DNA from: Puniceicoccales bacterium
Lineage (GTDB): Bacteria; Verrucomicrobiota; Verrucomicrobiia; Opitutales; JAIRKQ01
Length of the DNA: 16,885 nt
Direction: 5' to 3'
NCBI GenBank assembly: GCA_031273725.1
Contig: JAISRG010000016.1
Coordinates: 1-16,885, forward strand
The translations under genes and the position numbers were made by a program. Numbering within the stretch: position 1 is the stretch's first letter; each line of letters opens with the position of its first letter. Below are positions 1-7,041 of this stretch, one piece after another. Below the pieces are notes generated by a model. The model was not told where the DNA came from. It worked only from the letters and a program-made list of their open reading frames with translations, and ran no database searches.

Positions 1-64
1 TTTTCTTGCTTAAATCATCGATTTTAACAAACAATTTTACCTCTCTTAGAGGTTGGGATTTCAT
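1..64 (-). CDS. Partial 5' end of an unidentified divergent gene
   Basis: On the minus strand an ATG (complement of 62-64) opens a frame that stays open for 21 codons to the left edge. It begins MKSQPLREVKLF and ends DDLSKK at the cut. An AGAGG ribosome binding site lies 4 bases before the ATG. The gene is divergent from nusA, so the 220 bases between them should hold promoters for both. The visible part is mixed charged and hydrophobic, with no signal peptide or membrane segment. It is too short to assign to a family. The call rests only on the start, the Shine-Dalgarno match and the open frame, so a chance ORF is possible. Confidence 0.45.
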   Translation of the reverse strand, partial: MKSQPLREVKLFVKIDDLSKK

Positions 65-175
65 ATTTCCTCTTTAAGATTTTTCCTTTTTTTGTCTCTT
101 TTATTTCGCCATTCGCGTAACAAATTTGCTCTTTGGAAAAAGAAAGGGAAAAAATGCTTTGCTAGTTTCTTTGTC

Positions 176-204
176 TTGCCCTTGCTCCAAACCCTAGCTA
201 TAGG
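176..204 (+). promoter_or_regulatory. Weak candidate sigma70-type promoter upstream of nusA
   Basis: TTGCCC (176-181) and TATAGG (199-204) are separated by 17 bases and lie upstream of the nusA leader. A better -35-like hexamer, TTGACT, sits at 241-246 but has no convincing -10 partner. A 6-base inverted repeat, TTAATG (232-237) and CATTAA (254-259), flanks that TTGACT. The rest of 65-270 shows no gene. Eye-picked promoter boxes in AT-rich DNA are weak evidence. Confidence 0.2.
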
Positions 205-284
205 ACCATATTAATCCATTCACCATAAAAATTAATGTGCTTGACTCCTAATTCATTAACAATAGACGTGGCAAGGAGGTTTTG

Positions 285-332
285 ATGTTGCAAAGTGGGG
301 TTATCCCACTTTTTTGTTATCAACGCGTTTGA
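285..332 (+). CDS. Candidate leader peptide upstream of nusA
   Basis: A 15-codon ORF (MLQSGVIPLFCYQRV, stop TGA 330-332) starts at ATG 285. It is preceded by the near-perfect Shine-Dalgarno AAGGAGG at 273-279, the strongest ribosome binding site in the window. Its codons run through the hairpin at 292-312, and its stop touches the GAGG (331-334) that serves nusA at 343. A ribosome here would therefore cover the hairpin and finish at the nusA ribosome binding site. This fits a leader peptide for attenuation or translational coupling. No amino acid is repeated, so it does not look like a classical amino-acid sensor. It could also be a chance ORF. Confidence 0.4.
   Translation: MLQSGVIPLFCYQRV
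292..315 (+). terminator. Intrinsic terminator / attenuator in the nusA leader
   Basis: AAAGTGGG (292-299) pairs perfectly with CCCACTTT (305-312) around a 5-base loop, and T's run from 310 to 315. This is the shape of a Rho-independent terminator. It lies inside the candidate leader ORF and 28 bases before the nusA start, so it would attenuate the operon. It could instead end a transcript coming from upstream, but no plus-strand gene is visible upstream in the window. Confidence 0.55.
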
Positions 333-342
333 GGATAAATTG

Positions 343-1596
343 ATGAGTACTAATAGTCAAATATTGTCGGTATTGGAATACATGGAAAAAGAAAAGGGTA
401 TTAAGCGGCCTGATATGATCGAAATAATTAGCGAGGCCATCCGCACGGCCGCACTGAAAAGTATAAATGCCGGCCATGATGTTAGAATAGAAATTAATCC
501 AAAGACAGGGAATTTACATGCCTGGGCAATATTTGAAGTAGTAGATTCTATCAGTGATCCTAAGACACAAATTCATCTGAGTAAAGCATTGTTGCTGGAT
601 GAAAATGCAGAAGTTGGTTCCGTCATAGAAAAAGAAATTGATCCGGCGTTTTTGGGAAGAATTGCTGCCCAGACAACCAAACAAGCAATCATACATCGCA
701 TAAGGTTTTTTGAAAAGGAGAAACTTTACAATGAGTTCAAAAGACGTGTGGGAAGTATAGTTTCAGGTACCATCAAAAATATTGACAACGGTAATCTGTA
801 TATCGATGTGGATGGAGAAGAAGCCATAATGCCAGCCCGTGAATGCGTTCGCGGAGAAGAATTTTCGGTCGGCGAAAGTATCCGTTGTTTGTTACTAAAG
901 CTCGATCCATCCAGTCGGGATGCAGAACTGATTCTTAGCAGGAGTCATGTGAACTTTGTTCGGCGGTTGCTCGAAACTGAGGTCTCCGAAATTGCCGATG
1001 GCAGCGTGACTATAAAAGATATTGCCCGTGAACCAGGATATCGAACAAAGATTTGTGTGGCGACAAATGATAAGAACATTGATCCCGTAGGTGCCTGCGT
1101 TGGCATCAGGGGGGGGCGAATAAAAAACATCGTTCGAGAACTCAATGGGGAAAAAATCGATGTTATCAGATATTATGATGATCCTGAAAAATTGCTTCTC
1201 GAGGCAATTAAACCGGTGATCCCAAAGAATGTCCGCGTTGACCATGACGGGAGGAGAATTTATTTCGAGGTTGCCGAGAAAGACCTTGCCATTGCGATCG
1301 GCAAGCACGGGCTAAATGCAAAATTGACATCCCGCATGATGAACTGGCGTTTGGACATAAGTAAGGAAAACGAAACGGTACCTGAAAATTTCGGAAAAAA
1401 GCTTGAGCGAGCGGTGGCCGGATTGCATGGGATCCCTGGCATTAGCGATGAACAGGCACAAAAACTTGTGGCCATTGGAATCACGGACATAGATGCTTTC
1501 GAAGGGGTTAATGCCGAAGACTTAACCGAAGCTGGATTTGAGATAGATACGGCCCAAAAAATATTGGACAGTGTGCGAAAATTTTGTAAAAAATAA
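343..1596 (+). CDS. nusA: Transcription termination/antitermination factor NusA
   Basis: NusA binds RNA polymerase and nascent RNA in the cytoplasm and modulates pausing, termination and antitermination. The 417-residue product has the family order: N-terminal polymerase-binding domain (about 1-125), S1 domain (about 135-190), KH1 with loop GIRGGR (254-259), and KH2 with GKHG (320-323). A short helix-hairpin-helix-like C-terminal repeat (about 350-417) carries LHGIPGISDEQAQKL. The ATG at 343 is chosen because GAGG lies 8 bases before it and the protein then starts like other NusA proteins. A GTG at 295 in the same frame would add 16 residues read through a terminator hairpin. It is the first gene of the operon, 9 bases before infB. 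An 8-G run at 1109-1116 encodes part of the KH1 loop. Confidence 0.96.
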   Translation: MSTNSQILSVLEYMEKEKGIKRPDMIEIISEAIRTAALKSINAGHDVRIEINPKTGNLHAWAIFEVVDSISDPKTQIHLSKALLLDENAEVGSVIEKEIDPAFLGRIAAQTTKQAIIHRIRFFEKEKLYNEFKRRVGSIVSGTIKNIDNGNLYIDVDGEEAIMPARECVRGEEFSVGESIRCLLLKLDPSSRDAELILSRSHVNFVRRLLETEVSEIADGSVTIKDIAREPGYRTKICVATNDKNIDPVGACVGIRGGRIKNIVRELNGEKIDVIRYYDDPEKLLLEAIKPVIPKNVRVDHDGRRIYFEVAEKDLAIAIGKHGLNAKLTSRMMNWRLDISKENETVPENFGKKLERAVAGLHGIPGISDEQAQKLVAIGITDIDAFEGVNAEDLTEAGFEIDTAQKILDSVRKFCKK

Positions 1597-1605
1597 AAAA
1601 ATAAA

Positions 1606-4008
1606 ATGAGTGTAAGAGTATATCAGCTAGCGAAACAGCTGAATCTGGAAAATCAGCAGGTAATTCAGTTGTTGCGTGAACGTGGGCTTGATGTTAGTAG
1701 TCCTTCCAACGCGATTCCTTCGATATATGCTGATGCACTCGTAGAAGAAATTGGGACCAAAGGACTGCAAATCAAAGGCGGATCTTCCGCTCTTACTTCG
1801 AAACAAAAAGGCAGCGATTACAAAACTACCGAGGATGATAGCCATGGCAGTAAAAACACGGAAGTAAAAGAAATTCCCATTTCCAATAGTTCGAAAATTG
1901 ATGCAATTGGTAGAAAGTCTGACAGCGGGTTTAGGTCCGAACATGATGCTAGAGGACCTGCCATCGACAAAAATATTACCCGGGCTAATTCCGGTAAATT
2001 TAGACATGAAAAGACAGATGGGCACGGAAAACGCGTGGTGATCGCCGTCAGCTCCCTGGACAGGACAAAGAAAAAAGATAGCGAGCCCGAAGTGAGGTTG
2101 CCAGAGTTGACCAAAAAAACACCTGCCATTGGCAATACCCGTGAACACGAAAAAAATACGCCGACTGCCAATTTTAAGCCATTTTTAAAAAAAATCGAAC
2201 GGCAGCTTCCCAAGGATGAAATTTTGCAAGCCATCGAAGTTAAAGCTCCGCTGGTGGTACGAACGTTGGCTACCCAAATGAACGTCAAGCCCTTTCAGCT
2301 GATATCTAAGTTGATGAGCATGAACATCTTTGCCTCAATGAATCAAGAGATTGACATATCCATTGCGCAAAATGTTGCGGAAAAATTTGGGTACAAGTTG
2401 GTCCTCGCTAAACAGGAACCGGGAAAAATTGTCAGACCAAAACTGCCCATCAAAAAAGATATACCATCCGAAAAAAGGGAAGAAAATTTGGTCGGCCGTC
2501 CTCCCGTGGTGTGCATATTGGGGCACGTTGACCACGGGAAAACCACACTCCTTGACACCATTAGGCAGGCACATGTGGCAGCCGATGAAGCAGGTGGGAT
2601 CACGCAGCATGTGGCAGCCTATCAGATTGAACAAAATGGTGGGAAAATAACTTTCATCGATACTCCTGGCCATGCGGCATTTTCTAAAATGCGAGAGCGG
2701 GGAGCCAATGTGACCGACATAGGAGTACTAGTGGTTGCCGCCGATGATGGATTCATGCCACAAACGGATGAGGCCCTAAAATTTGCCAAGAAAGCCAATA
2801 TTCCGATCATTGTGGCGATTAACAAAATTGATTCCAAGGGAGCAAATCTCGATAGGGTAAAACAACAGATGCAACAGCGAAACATTACTCCGGAAGAATG
2901 GGGTGGCGAAACGTTGTGTACTGGAATTTCTGCCCTTCATGGTACAAACATTGAGAATCTCCTGGAACTAATTCGGTTGCAAGCGGAAATCATGGATTTG
3001 CGGTCCGATTCATCAAGTCCAGCCGAGGGAATGATACTCGAATCTAAGATTACTCCAGGGCACGGGGCAACGGCAAGCACCATCATACAAAATGGTATCC
3101 TAAAGGTTGGAGATTGTATCGTCTGCGGCCCCTGCTATTGCAAGGTAAAATCATTGATCAATGATCGTGGACAGCAAATAAAAGAAGCCGCCGCATCAAC
3201 TCCAGTAAATATCATTGGGTGGTCCGATGTTCCCGAAGTCGGTTCGAAATTTACACTGGTTGAAAACGAAAAAATGGCCCGTAAACAGGCAGAAGAAACG
3301 GGGGCGGAGCTTAAGAAAATCAAAGATTTACAAAAAATAGACAGGGAAGAAATCGTCAATTTGGACCAGCTATTTTCTGCAATAGCTGCCGTTGAAGAGA
3401 AAACTTTAAATGTGATTTTACGGGCAGATGTCCATGGTAGCGTGGAAGCCCTGAACGACATTTTGGGCACCATACACAGCAAAAAAATTAGGTTAAATAT
3501 TTTGAACTGTGGCGTTGGCTCGATCAATAAAAATGACATCATCTCAGCAAGCACATCAAAGGCACAGATCATTGCGTTTAATGTCAAGACTGAGCCGAAC
3601 TTCCAGGCTCTGGCAAAACAACTTGGAGTGAAGATCATTCAGCATGACATCATATATGAAATCGTAGATAGGGTCCGGGAAGCCATGGCGGAATGTTTGG
3701 ATCCAGAATTACAGGAAAACAAACTTGGAGCGGCTGAAATTCGCAAAATTTTCAACATTAAAAATAATGTGATTGCCGGGTGTATGACAATAGAAGGAAG
3801 GATTTTGAAGGAGAAATTTGCACGTGTGATACGGAAAAAGGAAATGATTTTTCAGGGGAAAATCGCATCGATCAAAAGAGAAAAAGACTTTGTCAACGAA
3901 GTGCGGGCTGGTTTTGAATGTGGTATTATTATTGCCGGATTTGATACATTCGAAATTGGAGATATCATAGAGTGCTTTGAAATAATCAAAATTCAACCGT
4001 CACTATAG
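1606..4008 (+). CDS. infB: Translation initiation factor IF-2
   Basis: IF-2 is the GTPase that brings initiator fMet-tRNA to the 30S subunit and promotes subunit joining. The 800 residues open with an IF2_N domain (1-50, starting MSVRVYQLAKQLN). A low-complexity charged linker and a second IF2_N module (about 208-260) follow. The G domain has GHVDHGKT (306-313), DTPGH (352-356), NKID (406-409) and a SALHG G5 motif. Domains II-IV follow, including a C-terminal C2-type domain with ECGI and a typical GDIIE ending. The start is 9 bases after nusA and has no Shine-Dalgarno, only an A-rich leader, so it probably depends on coupling to nusA or on S1-type recognition. The length is within the normal bacterial range. 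Confidence 0.97.
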   Translation: MSVRVYQLAKQLNLENQQVIQLLRERGLDVSSPSNAIPSIYADALVEEIGTKGLQIKGGSSALTSKQKGSDYKTTEDDSHGSKNTEVKEIPISNSSKIDAIGRKSDSGFRSEHDARGPAIDKNITRANSGKFRHEKTDGHGKRVVIAVSSLDRTKKKDSEPEVRLPELTKKTPAIGNTREHEKNTPTANFKPFLKKIERQLPKDEILQAIEVKAPLVVRTLATQMNVKPFQLISKLMSMNIFASMNQEIDISIAQNVAEKFGYKLVLAKQEPGKIVRPKLPIKKDIPSEKREENLVGRPPVVCILGHVDHGKTTLLDTIRQAHVAADEAGGITQHVAAYQIEQNGGKITFIDTPGHAAFSKMRERGANVTDIGVLVVAADDGFMPQTDEALKFAKKANIPIIVAINKIDSKGANLDRVKQQMQQRNITPEEWGGETLCTGISALHGTNIENLLELIRLQAEIMDLRSDSSSPAEGMILESKITPGHGATASTIIQNGILKVGDCIVCGPCYCKVKSLINDRGQQIKEAAASTPVNIIGWSDVPEVGSKFTLVENEKMARKQAEETGAELKKIKDLQKIDREEIVNLDQLFSAIAAVEEKTLNVILRADVHGSVEALNDILGTIHSKKIRLNILNCGVGSINKNDIISASTSKAQIIAFNVKTEPNFQALAKQLGVKIIQHDIIYEIVDRVREAMAECLDPELQENKLGAAEIRKIFNIKNNVIAGCMTIEGRILKEKFARVIRKKEMIFQGKIASIKREKDFVNEVRAGFECGIIIAGFDTFEIGDIIECFEIIKIQPSL

Positions 4009-4013
4009 TAAAT

Positions 4014-4346
4014 ATGGCTTCACCAAGAATTGTTCGACTAAACCAACTCGTATACCAGGAATTGAATACGATTTTGCACACACTATTTCGTGATTCGGCG
4101 GCTAAAATTTCCATAACGGAGGTTTCACTTTCTCCAGATTTATACAATGCCCATGTTTACTTTTCCGTCATAGGAGATGAAAATGACATCCAAAATGCGA
4201 CCAAATTTTTACTAAAAAATGCAAAAAACCTATGCCAAGCGTTATGTCGGCGAATAAGATTAAGATGCTCGCCGCAGTTAAATTTCAAATATGATGATTC
4301 CATCGCCCGAGGTCAAAATATTTTGGCGATGCTAGACAGCCTATGA
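4014..4346 (+). CDS. rbfA: 30S ribosome-binding factor RbfA
   Basis: RbfA binds the immature 30S subunit near the 5' end of 16S rRNA and assists late maturation. The 110-residue product matches the family length and its single KH-like fold: an N-terminal helix (RIVRLNQLVYQELNTIL), the strand region ITEVSLSPDLYNAHVYFSV, and the late segment RCSPQLNFKYDDS. That last segment matches the conserved RxxPxLxFxxDxS stretch. It begins 5 bases after infB without a visible Shine-Dalgarno and ends 7 bases before nrnA. Its place between infB and the DHH/truB genes is a common bacterial arrangement and supports the call. Confidence 0.93.
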   Translation: MASPRIVRLNQLVYQELNTILHTLFRDSAAKISITEVSLSPDLYNAHVYFSVIGDENDIQNATKFLLKNAKNLCQALCRRIRLRCSPQLNFKYDDSIARGQNILAMLDSL

Positions 4347-4353
4347 GCCCACC

Positions 4354-5325
4354 ATGGACGACAAAAAATTAGCAGCACTATTATTTAAACATCCCGCCTA
4401 CAACGTCGTTGGACATGTAAGGCCCGATGGGGATTGCGTTGGCAGCCAACTCGCTATTTTCAATATTTTGATGGCAAGAAACATCAAATGCAACATTATA
4501 AAAAATGGCAACTATGGGTCCATCTTGTCTCCATTTGTAGATGGCTACGCCGTTGTAAGCGATACGCAATTTGATCCAACGTTGCCCCTAATCTGCGTTG
4601 ATTGTTCAGATTTTAAACGCGTCGGCGTAAACATTCGTGAAAAGTATGACAAACCATATTTGAACATCGACCACCATATTTCCAACGACAAATTTGCCGA
4701 CCATAATATCGTCGATGCCAGCGCATCATCCGCTGCCCAAGTCATAGCCGAGGCTTTGATACGCGAAAACATCGACTTTGATAAAAAAACAGCCGAAATG
4801 CTATATCTTGGCATCATGACCGATTCCAATCGTTTTGCCTACGATACGACGACGCTTGACACGATCAAAGTCGTAGCAACTTTGGTAGCCAAAGGAATCC
4901 GTGTTTCAAAAATTTTTCAAAAAGTGTACGAGAGGGATACTTTGCAAAAATATGCACTTTTGGAAAGATTTTTGCGTAACGTGACAGTTTTCGAAAATGG
5001 TCGCTGTTGCATGTCATTTATTACCGAAAAAGATTTTATGGAAACAGGAGCAGAACTCCTTGACACGGAGGGTTTTGTAAACTATACCCGTCAAATCAGG
5101 GATGTCGAAGTTGGTGCATTTTTGGAATTCCATGATAACTATGTAAAATGTAGTTTGCGTTCAAAGGATGCAGCTTGGCGCATGGATCTTTTGGCCAAAG
5201 AATTTGGTGGTGGTGGCCATCCGGCGGCAGCAGGATTTATCATCGAACACAAAGATCCAGCCTTCTATTCAAAGTTTAGGTCGACACTCGCTGAACATGT
5301 GAAAAATATTCTTTTGAAATCGTGA
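4354..5325 (+). CDS. nrnA: DHH/DHHA1 phosphoesterase, NrnA-like (nano-RNase / pAp phosphatase)
   Basis: NrnA-type enzymes degrade 2-5 nt RNA and dephosphorylate pAp using a di-manganese centre. The 323-residue protein has the DHH signatures in order: GHVRPDGDCVGS (20-31), VDCSD (82-86), IDHH (105-108, holding the DHH triad) and GIMTDSNRFAY. It ends in a DHHA1 substrate domain with GGGGH (285-289). Metal-binding positions appear intact. The gene sits between rbfA and truB, as in many bacteria, which favours NrnA over RecJ, and it is far too short for RecJ. Its stop overlaps the truB GTG start by 4 bases, so the two are translationally coupled. There is no clear Shine-Dalgarno at its own start. 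Confidence 0.9.
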   Translation: MDDKKLAALLFKHPAYNVVGHVRPDGDCVGSQLAIFNILMARNIKCNIIKNGNYGSILSPFVDGYAVVSDTQFDPTLPLICVDCSDFKRVGVNIREKYDKPYLNIDHHISNDKFADHNIVDASASSAAQVIAEALIRENIDFDKKTAEMLYLGIMTDSNRFAYDTTTLDTIKVVATLVAKGIRVSKIFQKVYERDTLQKYALLERFLRNVTVFENGRCCMSFITEKDFMETGAELLDTEGFVNYTRQIRDVEVGAFLEFHDNYVKCSLRSKDAAWRMDLLAKEFGGGGHPAAAGFIIEHKDPAFYSKFRSTLAEHVKNILLKS

Positions 5326-6044
5326 ATACTAGCAATTTAGATGGAGTTCTTTTGGTTGATAAACCACGGGGGATAACCTCCCATGATGTCATTGCAAAGC
5401 TGAGGTATCTCCTTGGGATAAAAAAAATAGGACATGCGGGAACCCTTGATCCAATGGCGACGGGGCTGCTAATAATCCTCATCGGGCGAACAACGAAAAT
5501 TTCCCAATATTTGGTGGATCTGTCTAAGGGTTACGATGGGACGATGACCCTGGGAGTAGCAACGGATTCCCATGACATGGATGGTGTGATCCTGGAAACC
5601 AACGAAGTAAAAGACATCACCATGGAAGGCTTAAAAATCCTCGCGAATGAATTTCTTGGAGACCAATATCAAATGCCACCAATGTTTTCGGCCAAGAAGG
5701 TGAATGGCCAAAAGTTGTATGAACTCGCAAGGAAAGGGAAAACCATCGATCGAAATCCCCAATTTATACATGTTGACACTTTCGAGATTAAAAACCTACG
5801 CGGCAATGAAGTTGATTTTTTCGTGCATTGTAGCAAAGGTACCTACGTGCGCACACTCGCCAATGATTTTGGAAAATGTTTAAAATGTGGAGCGCATCTG
5901 AGCAGGCTTTGTAGAACAGCAATAGGAGATTTTTCAGTCGATGATGCTTTAACTCTGGAAGAAATCAGCCAATTGCCAATTTTTGAACTTTCAAAGCGAC
6001 TAATACCCGCCTATGATGTTGTCCCTTCACAGATCATAGGGTAA
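5322..6044 (+). CDS. truB: tRNA pseudouridine(55) synthase TruB
   Basis: TruB converts U55 in the T-arm of tRNAs to pseudouridine. The 240-residue protein shows the N-terminal GVLLVDKPRGITSHDV and the catalytic motif GHAGTLDPMATG with nucleophile Asp43. The later motif KGTYVRTLANDFG and the C-terminal GAHLSRLCRTAIGDF are also typical. It is shorter than E. coli TruB because the C-terminal extension is small, as in many non-proteobacterial homologues. The start is GTG, overlapping the nrnA stop (GTGA). The upstream gene must therefore supply the ribosomes, and no independent Shine-Dalgarno is seen. Confidence 0.95.
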   Translation: MNTSNLDGVLLVDKPRGITSHDVIAKLRYLLGIKKIGHAGTLDPMATGLLIILIGRTTKISQYLVDLSKGYDGTMTLGVATDSHDMDGVILETNEVKDITMEGLKILANEFLGDQYQMPPMFSAKKVNGQKLYELARKGKTIDRNPQFIHVDTFEIKNLRGNEVDFFVHCSKGTYVRTLANDFGKCLKCGAHLSRLCRTAIGDFSVDDALTLEEISQLPIFELSKRLIPAYDVVPSQIIG

Positions 6045-6079
6045 TAAAAATATGACAAAGATAAAGGAAGATTAAAGAT

Positions 6080-6658
6080 ATGGTGGAAGTGATAAAAACA
6101 TTTCTTGATGACACGGTCTATGATTTTTCTGGAAAACCATTATTTATGACCATTGGAACGTTTGATGGCATACACATTGGCCACGAAAAACTGATTTCTT
6201 CCATAATTGACCAAGCAAAAAGCAATGATGGCGTCTCCGCTGTTTATACTTTCCTGCCATATCCAGCGCTGTTTATTAATTTAGCCAAACCAAAACCAAT
6301 GATTTTCAATGTTGAAAAGAAATATGAACTTTTAGAAAGTTATGCCTTGGACAGCATAATCGAACAAAAATTTGATGACCAATTTTCCAAAATGTCGCCC
6401 TATAATTTTGTGACGTTTTTAAAACGAAAATTTCCCACCATACGAGGCATTTCCATAGGGGAAGACTTTAGGTTTGGCCATAAGCAAATGGGAGATGTCA
6501 AAATTTTAAAAGGCTATGCGAAAAATTTCGGAATTGAAGTTAGTGTTATGCCATTGTTGATATTGCATGGGAAACGTGTCAGCAGTTCACATATCAGGAA
6601 ACTATTGGAAGTTGGCGATGTTGATTTGGCAAGTTTAATGCTCGGCAGAGAATTATAA
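6080..6658 (+). CDS. ribF: FAD synthetase (RibF N-terminal domain only, no riboflavin kinase domain)
   Basis: RibF normally joins an FMN adenylyltransferase domain to a C-terminal riboflavin kinase and is about 300 residues long. This ORF is 192 residues and holds only the first domain. It has GTFDGIHIGH (26-35), the nucleotidyltransferase HxGH-type motif, then GEDFRFG, and SSSHIR (168-173) matching the ISSTxIR signature. It ends at LMLGREL, just where the kinase domain would begin, with a clean TAA. The following bases are the SRP RNA, so no frameshifted remainder is present. An AAGGA ribosome binding site (6064-6068) precedes the ATG. Either riboflavin kinase is encoded elsewhere or FMN is obtained otherwise. 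The adenylyltransferase motifs look intact. Confidence 0.85.
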   Translation: MVEVIKTFLDDTVYDFSGKPLFMTIGTFDGIHIGHEKLISSIIDQAKSNDGVSAVYTFLPYPALFINLAKPKPMIFNVEKKYELLESYALDSIIEQKFDDQFSKMSPYNFVTFLKRKFPTIRGISIGEDFRFGHKQMGDVKILKGYAKNFGIEVSVMPLLILHGKRVSSSHIRKLLEVGDVDLASLMLGREL

Positions 6659-6696
6659 ATTGCTTGCAATTTCTCGCCGAAACCTTTCCTTTGTTT

Positions 6697-6800
6697 GAAG
6701 GTCGGGTCTCTTGCAAGGAGGGCCAGCGAACCCCGCCAGGTCCGGAAGGAAGCAACGGTAGCTAGGACACCTTCGTGTGCGTGAGCGCCTGATCCACTTT
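6697..6800 (+). ncRNA. ffs: Signal recognition particle RNA, small bacterial type (4.5S)
   Basis: The universally conserved SRP RNA core AGGTCCGGAAGGAAGCAA is present, with the GGAA tetraloop at 6744-6747. TCC/GGA closes the loop, and CCG/CGG pairs outside the Ffh-binding internal loop. CCAGC pairs with GCTAGG further out. The terminal helix pairs GGTCGGG (6700-6706) with CCTGATC (6788-6794). The size of about 100 nt without an Alu domain fits the 4.5S form. It works with Ffh and FtsY in membrane targeting. It starts about 40 bases after ribF; a TATAAA at 6654-6659, overlapping the ribF stop, could be its -10 box but lacks a good -35. Ends are estimated from pairing and may be off by several bases. 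Confidence 0.93.
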
Positions 6801-7019
6801 TGAAGAAGTTTATTCCCACAAAAGAAAGCCCCTATGGTAAGTCCTCGTAAAGAGGAACTTGATGGATAGGAAAAAGAAATAAGAAAGAAAGGATGGCGAG
6901 ACTAATTTGGCTAAAAGAGGAACAGATAGAAAAGATACGACCGCTGTCTTCGTAATTTCCTCGCCTCCGTGCTTATTGCCTCTTCTTTTATTTCTTTCTT
7001 TCCCTTATAAGGAAAGACC
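6801..7019. other. Gene-free, inverted-repeat-rich region between convergent units
   Basis: No convincing protein gene is seen here. The region holds a stem-loop at 6831-6870: CCTAT/ATAGG outside, AAGTCCTC pairing with GAGGAACTT with one bulge inside. A 10-base inverted repeat follows, AAAGAAATAA (6873-6882) with TTATTTCTTT (6988-6997). GGCGAG (6895-6900) pairs with CTCGCC (6960-6965), and TACGA/TCGTA makes a small hairpin (6936-6954). The 10-mer AAAGAGGAAC occurs twice (6849-6858, 6914-6923). A purine-rich tract (about 6864-6893) faces a pyrimidine-rich tract (6979-7004). It may be a bidirectional termination zone or an unrecognised structured RNA. It does not match tmRNA or RNase P RNA signatures that I know. 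Confidence 0.5.
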
Positions 7020-7041
7020 CTAGCGGTTTTGTCGGGCTAGG
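6998..7041 (-). terminator. Candidate hairpins ending the minus-strand epimerase transcript
   Basis: Two hairpins lie at the end of the epimerase gene. GCTAGG (7036-7041) with CCTAGC (7019-7024) overlaps the stop codon. CTTTCC (6998-7003) with GGAAAG (7011-7016) follows 3' on the minus strand. Neither is followed by a clean U run on that strand, so this is a weak terminator call. Confidence 0.25.

Noticed and set aside
40..52. CCTCT-CTT-AGAGG hairpin as a terminator
   Set aside because: It has only 5 bp and no T run on either strand, and it falls inside the likely minus-strand coding start.
295..342. GTG at 295 as the nusA start
   Set aside because: The extra 16 codons run through a terminator hairpin and are unlike NusA N-termini. 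ATG 343 has a well-placed GAGG.
1627..2148. Long minus-strand ORFs over infB (and similar ones over nusA, mnmE and pheT)
   Set aside because: They are shadows of strongly identified genes, Cys/Phe/Ser-rich in composition and without ribosome binding sites.
6052..6075. Seven-codon ORF (MTKIKED) before ribF
   Set aside because: It has no ribosome binding site and overlaps the ribF Shine-Dalgarno. Chance is the simplest explanation.
6514..6819. Minus-strand ORF of 101 codons over the ribF end and SRP RNA
   Set aside because: It is antisense to ribF and the SRP RNA and its product resembles no protein I know.
6801..7019. tmRNA, RNase P RNA or 6S RNA identity for the structured region
   Set aside because: Signature sequences of tmRNA and RNase P are absent, and 6S cannot be judged by eye. 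The region is left as unassigned.
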